Shown: positions 24,690-31,313 of the stretch, in pieces
Numbering within the stretch: position 1 is the stretch's first letter
Layout of the letters: every line of letters begins with the position of its first letter
NCBI RefSeq assembly: GCF_018739885.1
Contig: NZ_JADOES010000041.1
Span: forward strand, 1 to 49,746
From: Leptothoe spongobia TAU-MAC 1115
Lineage (GTDB): Bacteria > Cyanobacteriota > Cyanobacteriia > Phormidesmidales > Phormidesmidaceae
DNA length: 49,746 nucleotides
Direction of reading: 5' to 3'
Position numbers and translations under genes: made by a program
Notes under the pieces: model-generated
Database searches by the model: none
What the model saw: only the letters and a program-made list of their open reading frames with translations
What the model was told of the DNA's origin: nothing

Positions 24690-25473
24690 ATGGATTCATT
24701 GCGGCAAATAATGCTTTTACCAGTTCACTAAAGCCTTGGCCTTCCTCTGCTTGGGTGACAAATGTAGGGTGATGGGCCAAAGCGTCCAGATAATGACTCA
24801 CATTGGCGACGCCAACTGAATTGGGAAACTGCGCTGGATCAAACATGCTTTCGTCATTGGGACTGTCGCCAATGGTCAGTACCTGGTGGTGGGCTAAGTC
24901 TGGAAACTGCTGGGCAATCACTTGGGTGAGGCCACTGGCCTTATCTTGGGGGAGAGGCTTGATGTGACACTGTACGGTGCTATAGGTAAAGCCCCAGCCG
25001 TTTTCATGGCAGTTGTCGGTCATCCATTGCAGAGATTCTAGGCTCAGCCCGGTCACGTCAAAAGTCCAGTCTGTGAGGCGAAAGGGGTTATCGCTGGATT
25101 CTTTGAGCTGGGGGTATTTTTGCCGTAGGCGATTGAATTGTTGTAACAGCAACTGTCTATGGTCGTCCGCAATGGGCTGTAGAAATGTCGGGTATCGGTT
25201 GGCTTTGGTGAAATAGAGGCCACCGTTTTCTGCGATCGCAAGTACCACCGGCAAATAATGCAGTAATCCATGGACCCAGCCTGCCGAGCGCCCAGTGGTG
25301 ATCAGCACTGGCATGCCTGATGTTTGAAGTTTTTCTAACATCACTAACAGGGAGTCATTAAACTCCTCTGCTTGAGTTAGGGTGCCGTCCATATCTGTCG
25401 CCACTAGACGAATCTGGGCCAATGCCTGGCGACCCTGTTCAGTGGCCAGCGCCTGTAACCGTTTTGCTGTCAT
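24688..25473 (-). CDS. HAD-superfamily IIB phosphatase, possible glucosyl-3-phosphoglycerate phosphatase
   Basis: The 261-residue HAD hydrolase has the nucleophile motif DMDGTLT (Asp27 and Asp29), motif II ITTGRS, and the acidic motif GDSPNDESMFD near the C-terminus. The Cof-type cap lies between. The family includes sucrose-6-phosphate, mannosyl- and glucosyl-3-phosphoglycerate phosphatases. A GpgS-type synthase occurs 3.6 kb away on the same strand, so dephosphorylation of glucosyl-3-phosphoglycerate is a reasonable guess, but not proven by the sequence. Its stop codon lies in a palindromic repeat. Confidence 0.85.
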   Translation of the reverse strand: MTAKRLQALATEQGRQALAQIRLVATDMDGTLTQAEEFNDSLLVMLEKLQTSGMPVLITTGRSAGWVHGLLHYLPVVLAIAENGGLYFTKANRYPTFLQPIADDHRQLLLQQFNRLRQKYPQLKESSDNPFRLTDWTFDVTGLSLESLQWMTDNCHENGWGFTYSTVQCHIKPLPQDKASGLTQVIAQQFPDLAHHQVLTIGDSPNDESMFDPAQFPNSVGVANVSHYLDALAHHPTFVTQAEEGQGFSELVKALFAAMNP

Positions 25474-25584
25474 TGGTTGATTTAGTTGTGCCTATTGCCA
25501 ACGGTATAGTGCCAGACAAGCACTAGATTTTGATTAAGGAATTCCCCCGATATCAAGAAACTGATATAACTTGGAGTCCAGTTC

Positions 25585-25615
25585 TTGACATATCTGAAAA
25601 ATTCGTACATATAAA
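25585..25615 (+). promoter_or_regulatory. Possible promoter upstream of the M15 gene
   Basis: TTGACA at 25585-25590 is followed after 19 bases by TATAAA at 25610-25615. The spacing is slightly long, so this is a tentative sigma-70 type promoter. Confidence 0.35.
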
Positions 25616-25661
25616 AAAGGCTCTATGGTCAAAGACGTCCTATAATCAGGCCTTTCCCACC

Positions 25662-25707
25662 GTCAAGCTCAACCCCGTCAAGTTAACCCTTTTTAGTCAA
25701 GTTAACC
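25662..25707 (+). repeat. Three direct repeats ending at the M15 start codon
   Basis: GTCAAGTTAACC occurs at 25677-25688 and again at 25696-25707, directly before the ATG at 25708. A related GTCAAGCTCAACC is at 25662. The repeats replace the usual Shine-Dalgarno position, so they may be protein-binding or translation-control sites, or simply slippage products. Confidence 0.55.
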
Positions 25708-27369
25708 ATGGCAGAACTCGTTCCCGATCAGCGCAACTATTACTATCTTCTAGAGGCTGAAAGAGCCGGAATCCATAAACCAATCCTGGCTGGCCTTTAC
25801 ACAGTGCATCAGTCCCCAAGGTTGATGGATGGTGAAACCGGTTTGGGTATTGCCGCCGCCAATAAGGTGCCTGTGGATCGGGTCAATACCTTTCCCGAAC
25901 AGGTGCAGTATGCGGCCAATACTCTACGAGGCTTGACCAGTACCCTGACATCTGAGGGCTGGGGGGGAAATGATTTATGGGATGCTGCGAAAGGGCGCTA
26001 TAGCGATCGCTTTATAGAGCGTATTGCCGAGGGCTATATGCCATCCCCCTCTGAGGAAAACTCTGCGCGTTTAGAAAGCTGTAATGCTGAGCAGCTCCTA
26101 TCGTCTTATCTCGAAGATATCAGCTATGACTACGGTGCCCAGGAGTTGCCTCACAATCTTGCGGACCTAGATGATGAGTTGCTTGCCCTGGCAGATCGTA
26201 TTGCTCCCAACTATGGTCGTCTGGATTTTCAGCGCGAAGCTCTGCTAGAAGTTGCACGCATTTGGCGCAAGCTAGACTCCCATGAGAGCACCATCAAGGC
26301 GATGAATGTGCCCATTAGAAATGATGTGGCGGATGAACCGGTCCTAGATAAAGCCCTGACTGACTTTATGCGGCAGGTTTCTCGTTTTTACTCTGGCTAC
26401 CCCCACCAGCGAGAGGCGTTGTTACGACTGACTCAGCTCTGGAAGCAGTTAGATTCACGTGAAGAAGCCATTGATTGGTTGCAATCCACTGATCCACGAG
26501 CGGAGGAAACAAATTTACAGATTGTAGACCCTGCTCTGATCGCCTTTGTACAGAGGATCCCGGATAACTACAAAGGGGATGGCTACCACCGGTTTGCTCT
26601 GACCGAAACCTATCGCATGTGGAAGGGGTTGGACTCACGCCCTACTGCCCTGAGTGAGCTTGGTGCTACGCCCCAGTTTCTGAGCGCCAACAAAGATAAT
26701 CCAACCGCTCTGGCCCAGGCTGCTAAGCAGGTGGATCAGTCTTTGTTGACATTTATCGAGAGTATTCCTGGTGCCTATAAGGAAATCGAGGAACAGCGGG
26801 AAGCGCTGATTCGCTTAGTGCAAATCTGGCGCAAGCTGGATCGACGTGTTGATGCGATTCAGTCCCTGTTTGATGATGTTCGCAGGATGACACGGGCGAA
26901 CCGTGATTCTATCGAGGCTCCTCCTGCTCCAAAACCAGATCCGCTGCCTGCACGCCCTACCCGGTGGACGCCCTACAATCTTCAATTAGGAGCCTCTATT
27001 ATTGTAAATGGGAACTTTACGTGGGCTGAAGCTACCCGTGGGGGGACACGCATGCCTCCCAATCAGGCTACGGTAGATGCTATGGTGCGCATTGCTACAC
27101 TGGCGCAGCAAGCCCGCGATCGTCTAGGTCGTCCCTTTCATATCACTAGCTGGTATCGCCCAGCTGATATTAATCGCCAGGTGGGGGGAGCTTCCAATAG
27201 CCGTCATATTGTGGGAGATGCGATTGATTTCTATATTGATGGTTTGTCCGGCAATCAAATTTACTGGGCCCTTGATCCTTGGTGGCCGGGAGGGTTAGGA
27301 CGCTATACTCGATTTTCCAGTTTGAGTCATTTGGATGCTCGGGGATATCGCGCACGTTGGCGTCACTAA
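25708..27369 (+). CDS. M15-family peptidase with N-terminal repeat region
   Basis: The 553-residue protein ends in a Peptidase_M15-type domain. The zinc and catalytic pattern SRHIVGDAID (His500, Asp507) is followed by SHLDARG (His541) near the end, and the domain opens with LGRPFHITSWYRP. Such domains cleave peptidoglycan peptides or act as D,D-carboxypeptidases. Residues about 145-400 contain four related units of about 65-70 residues, each with LxxFxxxI, then QREALxxLxxxWxxLDxR. The first 140 residues are a separate domain with a lysozyme-like look (GETGLGIAAANKV). No signal peptide is visible, so export is uncertain. Three short repeats abut the start codon. Confidence 0.82.
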   Translation: MAELVPDQRNYYYLLEAERAGIHKPILAGLYTVHQSPRLMDGETGLGIAAANKVPVDRVNTFPEQVQYAANTLRGLTSTLTSEGWGGNDLWDAAKGRYSDRFIERIAEGYMPSPSEENSARLESCNAEQLLSSYLEDISYDYGAQELPHNLADLDDELLALADRIAPNYGRLDFQREALLEVARIWRKLDSHESTIKAMNVPIRNDVADEPVLDKALTDFMRQVSRFYSGYPHQREALLRLTQLWKQLDSREEAIDWLQSTDPRAEETNLQIVDPALIAFVQRIPDNYKGDGYHRFALTETYRMWKGLDSRPTALSELGATPQFLSANKDNPTALAQAAKQVDQSLLTFIESIPGAYKEIEEQREALIRLVQIWRKLDRRVDAIQSLFDDVRRMTRANRDSIEAPPAPKPDPLPARPTRWTPYNLQLGASIIVNGNFTWAEATRGGTRMPPNQATVDAMVRIATLAQQARDRLGRPFHITSWYRPADINRQVGGASNSRHIVGDAIDFYIDGLSGNQIYWALDPWWPGGLGRYTRFSSLSHLDARGYRARWRH

Positions 27370-27489
27370 TCACACCTAATACCATCGAAATTTCACAGAG
27401 GTTTTATATAGCTTTAGATATATCCTCTTAGTCCGGAAACTACCGCCCAGGGCATGCTAAATGTAATCGGATAGCAATATTCCTTAGCT

Positions 27490-28242
27490 ATGTCTAATTC
27501 TGTTATTGAGCTCAATCCCTTAGTAGCTCAGGCTCCGGCAGCTACTACTCAACCCAAGAATCTATGGATGTACACATCGATTGGGTTGATGGTGCTTTTA
27601 CTGATTTTGGGTATTGTCTCTCAGTTTCAGTATGCTCGAGTACGCAAAAAACTGAAGTTTGAGGCTTATAAAAATAAGGAATTGCATAAGCGGGTTAAGC
27701 TGGCGCTGACGACCATCAGTAAGATGGAGAAAAATCCTGATTTGGTACATTCTCGTGACTTTAACTTGGATTATCTCAGGATGCGGATGGAGGAAAAGCA
27801 CTTCCATGCTTCTGTGGTAAACCAGCTCAAAGTCAAGGTTAAACAGCGCGTGACGCTGTCGCTACGTCCTCAGCAGGCACAGCAAGGTGTGGTTGGTATT
27901 GCATCGTCTAAGCCACGGGCAGTAGATCAAATCTTTGATGTGGAATACCAGACCGTTCAAGAGGGGCAAAAGAAGAAGCGAGTACTTTTCCGTATTCAAA
28001 TCAAGCTAGTCAAGCTGCCTACCCAGGCTACGTCTATTACTGTTCAAGAAATTATTGACTGTATTGAGAATTTCTTAAGTCCAGAGCGGGATGAGAAATT
28101 CTGGCAACCGACGTTATTGGGTCGTTTAGCGACGATGCATTGGGACCAAAAGGCAAAGCCCACCCCTCTACTCGTGCTAGAGCAGACCAGTGAAGGAGTG
28201 AATGTAACCTTCCGGAGCACTAGCAATCGCGTAGCCCTTTAA
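27490..28242 (+). CDS. Membrane-anchored hypothetical protein
   Basis: The 250-residue protein has an N-terminal linker rich in Ala/Pro/Thr and one membrane helix at about residues 27-45 (IGLMVLLLILGIVSQF). A basic juxtamembrane segment (RVRKKLKFEAYKNKEL) precedes a mixed alpha/beta soluble domain. No catalytic motif is recognised. It follows the M15 gene in the same direction by about 120 bases. Its TAA stop forms the outer end of a 42-bp palindrome. I have no family assignment. Confidence 0.75.
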   Translation: MSNSVIELNPLVAQAPAATTQPKNLWMYTSIGLMVLLLILGIVSQFQYARVRKKLKFEAYKNKELHKRVKLALTTISKMEKNPDLVHSRDFNLDYLRMRMEEKHFHASVVNQLKVKVKQRVTLSLRPQQAQQGVVGIASSKPRAVDQIFDVEYQTVQEGQKKKRVLFRIQIKLVKLPTQATSITVQEIIDCIENFLSPERDEKFWQPTLLGRLATMHWDQKAKPTPLLVLEQTSEGVNVTFRSTSNRVAL

Positions 28243-28281
28243 AACGTTGTAGGGGGTGCATGCACCCCCTACAACGTTTTA
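28240..28281. repeat. 42-bp perfect palindrome joining two stop codons
   Basis: The GCATGC-centred palindrome begins with the TAA of the rightward gene (28240-28242) and ends with the TTA that encodes the TAA of the leftward gpgS gene (28279-28281). The arm contains ACGTTGTAGGGGGTGCA. All 21 positions pair. The element is therefore the complete spacer of this convergent gene pair and can form a hairpin in both transcripts. Confidence 0.92.
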
Positions 28282-29571
28282 TGGAGTTAAAACCAGCCCC
28301 TCAGTGGGCATAGCGCCATGCCCATTATGTTGATTCCCCTTAGGGAAAGGGGGCAGAGATTTCTCTAACACCTCCTGCATATCTTTGGTGACGGCTTCAC
28401 CCAGAAGCTGACGTAAGTCAGGCATGACAGCCAGTGCACGGGTCCAGTCAGGAATTTCAGTCCCAGTCGGGTCTTCTAAATACTGATCTCCGGCTTTGAT
28501 AATCACCTCTTCAAACTTTTCGAGGGTATTTTCCTCTTGGTGCCGGTCGTACTGTAGACCATTGAACCGAGCATCGACAAAGTATTGCCTCGCTAGGTCT
28601 TGGGCTTCACGTCGGAATTTAATCCGCAGTGATCGTAACTGGTCCTTCCCGATGACGACTTGCTCAGTTTCCGTGAGGGTTCTTAGCAGGGAGTGTAAAA
28701 TATCTCGACACATCTTTTGCAGCCCCTGGTTGGGGGACTGGCCTACATTCTGGTGTTTGTGGTCAAAGGTGCCTAAATCAACTTGGGCAATACGCTTGAG
28801 GGCAACATTACGATATACCTCGGCCAGTAGTCCTACCTCTAGTCCCCAGTTGGCGGGAACACGGGTGGTTAAGGCTAGATCGCTGGTGAGGGCAAACTCA
28901 CCAGACAAAGGATACCTATAGGCTGATAGATAGGAGATGTAGTCCCTATGGCCCCAGACATCCATCAGCGAGTGCAATAAGGGGGTAACGAATAGTCGAG
29001 TAACACGCCCATTCATCTTACGAGGTTCGCTACTGATACGGGCGTAATAGGCCTTGGTAAAGGCAATACCAAACTCAGGCTCTAGCAGAGGAAAGAGGAG
29101 CTTGAGGGGGTAGGTTTTGTCGTAGGTGATGATGTCGGCATCATGGAGTGCGATCGCGCCCGCGTACAGTGTGGCTAGACCTAACCCTAGCCATACGGCC
29201 CGACCTTTGCCGCGATGGGCCAAGATATCCATGCCTTGCTTTTGTAATTCCTTGAGTAAGGCAATTACCCGTGGACCGTTCTCCCAAATGATGTGAGTTT
29301 TTTGAGGTAAGGGCCGAAAAAATTCAACAGCTTTAGCATATTGCTCTGCGTTATCCGCATAGAGACTGACGATCACGGTATTTACAAAGACGCAGTCTTT
29401 AAGTTGATCACGAATATGACTAAGAGCAGGCCGTTCAAGCTCTTCATACAGAGATGGAATCAAAACAGCGGTTGGCGTATCGTGGGTTAATTCACATGCC
29501 CGTTCTTCCAATCGTGATAAATCGCCACCAAAATCATGAATTGTAGTAATTCGTTCCTGTTTATAATCCAT
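28279..29571 (-). CDS. gpgS: Glucosyl-3-phosphoglycerate synthase-like glycosyltransferase (GT81)
   Basis: The 430-residue GT-A enzyme has the nucleotide-sugar site motif HDADI (Asp144-Asp146). It also has the VLIPSLYEEL start, the loop RGKGRAVWLGLGLA, and GWGLEVGLLAE-type residues near position 240 that are typical of GpgS/MpgS. These enzymes join a sugar nucleotide to 3-phosphoglycerate, making the precursor of glucosylglycerate, a compatible solute used under salt stress or nitrogen limitation in some cyanobacteria. The HAD gene nearby could supply the phosphatase. Glucosyl versus mannosyl specificity is inferred. Confidence 0.82.
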   Translation of the reverse strand: MDYKQERITTIHDFGGDLSRLEERACELTHDTPTAVLIPSLYEELERPALSHIRDQLKDCVFVNTVIVSLYADNAEQYAKAVEFFRPLPQKTHIIWENGPRVIALLKELQKQGMDILAHRGKGRAVWLGLGLATLYAGAIALHDADIITYDKTYPLKLLFPLLEPEFGIAFTKAYYARISSEPRKMNGRVTRLFVTPLLHSLMDVWGHRDYISYLSAYRYPLSGEFALTSDLALTTRVPANWGLEVGLLAEVYRNVALKRIAQVDLGTFDHKHQNVGQSPNQGLQKMCRDILHSLLRTLTETEQVVIGKDQLRSLRIKFRREAQDLARQYFVDARFNGLQYDRHQEENTLEKFEEVIIKAGDQYLEDPTGTEIPDWTRALAVMPDLRQLLGEAVTKDMQEVLEKSLPPFPKGNQHNGHGAMPTEGLVLTP

Positions 29572-29699
29572 TAGCTCCTAGACACCCTTTAGTGTTCAGT
29601 CACATCATAGGAAAATACTAGGCAAATACTGTCCTCAAAGCTACATCAGACCTCGGTGGAAATGCATGCATATCTTTAGTATTTCTTATGACATAGGTC

Positions 29700-29740
29700 A
29701 TACAGAGGCCGACTTTTTTTAAAAAAGTCGGCCTCTGTAT
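29700..29740. terminator. Bidirectional terminator between sigC-like and gpgS genes
   Basis: Nearly 20 perfectly paired positions (TACAGAGGCCGACTTTTTT and its complement) meet with almost no loop sequence. The A and T runs lie in the inner part of the stem, so it can act in both directions. It terminates the sigma-factor gene, which ends at 29766 on the minus strand. Confidence 0.85.
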
Positions 29741-29765
29741 ATGACAGAACTTAGCTTTTAAATAT

Positions 29766-30944
29766 CTAGCGCAGCCAGTTTTTCAGCCGGGATGCCACTT
29801 GGGGCCGTCTCAGCTTACGCATAGCTTTGGTCTGGATCTGACGTACCCGTTCCCGAGATAGGTTGAAAATGCCGCCTACCTCTTCCAATGTATGTGGCTC
29901 ACCCGTGGTCAAACCATAGCGTAAAGAAATAATGTCCTTTTCGCGTTCGGTCAGCACCTCGGTCAGTACATCGGAGATTTCTTGTCGCATCATCGACTCG
30001 TTCATACGAGATTCAGGCGATAGGGTGCTGCCATCTTCCAGCAGTTCCATCAGCTCTGTATCTTCGCCTTTACCCACCCGATGATTGAGGGAAAGGGACT
30101 TACGACGTACTTGTTGTAAACTGCGTAGTTGTTCGGGAGTTAAGTCTAACTCGGCTGCTAATTCTGCTTCGGTTGGGTTACGGTTAAGCTGCTTGCGGAG
30201 CTCGCGCTGGGTTTTCTTAAGCTTATTAAGCTTTTCTACGATGTGGATCGGTAGACGAATCGTGCGAGCATCGTTCGCAATTGTTCGAGTAATTCCTTGG
30301 CGGATCCACCAGTAGGCATAGGTGGAAAACTTATATCCCTTATCGGGATCAAACTTTTCAGCGGCTCGATTTAGACCGAGTGCTCCCTCTTGGATCAGAT
30401 CGAGAAATGGTACGCCCCGGTTTAAATAACGTTTAGCAATGGAAACCACCAAGCGGAGATTGGAGCGAATCATCTTCCGCTTAGCGCTGCGGGCATACTT
30501 TAATCGATGCTGAAAGTCAGCTTCGCTACACTCTAAGGCATTGGCCATTTCCAAACGACTAGGTGTGCGCTTCAGCTGTTCACTCAGCTGCTTGGATAGG
30601 GCCTCAACATCTGCCAAAAACTTGACCTGACGTGCCAGTTCAATTTCCTCGTCAGCCTTAAGGAGAGGATAGCGGGCCATTTCCTTAAAGAAGGCCCCGA
30701 CAGCATCATCAGCGAGGGTCTTTTTGTACGCGGAGGCTACTTCGGCGGTGAGTTCAGCAGCAGGATCAACATTTAAATCTTCATCCTGCTCACCACCCTC
30801 AGAACGGTCCCAACCAGGGACGTTGGATTCTTCGTTAAACTTATTGCCTTGACGGTTATTGTTCTGAGTTTTTGGTGCTTGGTCTACATCTGTAGTCCAA
30901 GGTTCAATTACTGCTGTTTCTGGGGAATTAACAGAAGGAGCCAT
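29766..30944 (-). CDS. sigC: RpoD-family group 2 sigma factor, SigC-like
   Basis: The 392-residue sigma-70 protein has region 1.2 (AVGAFFKEMARYPLLKADEE), regions 2.1-2.4 (NLRLVVSIAKRYLNRGVPF, DLIQEGALGLNRAAEKFDP, YKFSTYAYWWIRQGITR), region 3 (IRLPIHIVEKLNKLKK) and region 4.2 (TLEEVGGIFNLSRERVRQIQ). AYWWIRQ and the RRPQVASRLKNWL end differ from the cyanobacterial principal SigA and fit the SigC group best. The paralog assignment is inferred from memory of the family. It is divergent from priA over about 360 bases and ends at a strong terminator. Group 2 sigmas adjust transcription to heat, carbon and stationary-phase signals. Confidence 0.9.
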   Translation of the reverse strand: MAPSVNSPETAVIEPWTTDVDQAPKTQNNNRQGNKFNEESNVPGWDRSEGGEQDEDLNVDPAAELTAEVASAYKKTLADDAVGAFFKEMARYPLLKADEEIELARQVKFLADVEALSKQLSEQLKRTPSRLEMANALECSEADFQHRLKYARSAKRKMIRSNLRLVVSIAKRYLNRGVPFLDLIQEGALGLNRAAEKFDPDKGYKFSTYAYWWIRQGITRTIANDARTIRLPIHIVEKLNKLKKTQRELRKQLNRNPTEAELAAELDLTPEQLRSLQQVRRKSLSLNHRVGKGEDTELMELLEDGSTLSPESRMNESMMRQEISDVLTEVLTEREKDIISLRYGLTTGEPHTLEEVGGIFNLSRERVRQIQTKAMRKLRRPQVASRLKNWLR

Positions 30945-31304
30945 AGTTCCGCAAGAAAAATCTGTGCCTGAAGGAGTCTTAAATGTAGCTCTTAAATGTA
31001 ACTGTAAAGTGCCGCTATCAATAGGGATTTAAAAGAGGCTGTACACAGCTCCAATTACACTATACCAACCTCATTCTGGAGCACTGTCCACCATGATATT
31101 TTTTGGACGATGAAAACTCTTGTTTATCAAGGTTTTATAGCTTTTGTAACGTTTGATTCTATTCATTGCGGCATGTAAACCTTTCATGACATTGGCGTTT
31201 GAAGGTATGGTTCAAACCTCCTATCTTTTGGCTTTCAGCTGATAGCTTAGGTGCTTGGTTTTGCGTTAGGCAGACGTCTATAGACGTTTATATTTCTAAA
31301 TGAT
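30945..31304. other. Divergent promoter region of sigC-like and priA genes
   Basis: About 360 bases separate the two start codons. I see no gene. A short dyad AGACGTCTATAGACGT lies at about 31272-31287, just before priA. Individual promoters are not clear. Confidence 0.5.
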
Positions 31305-31313
31305 GTGAATTGT

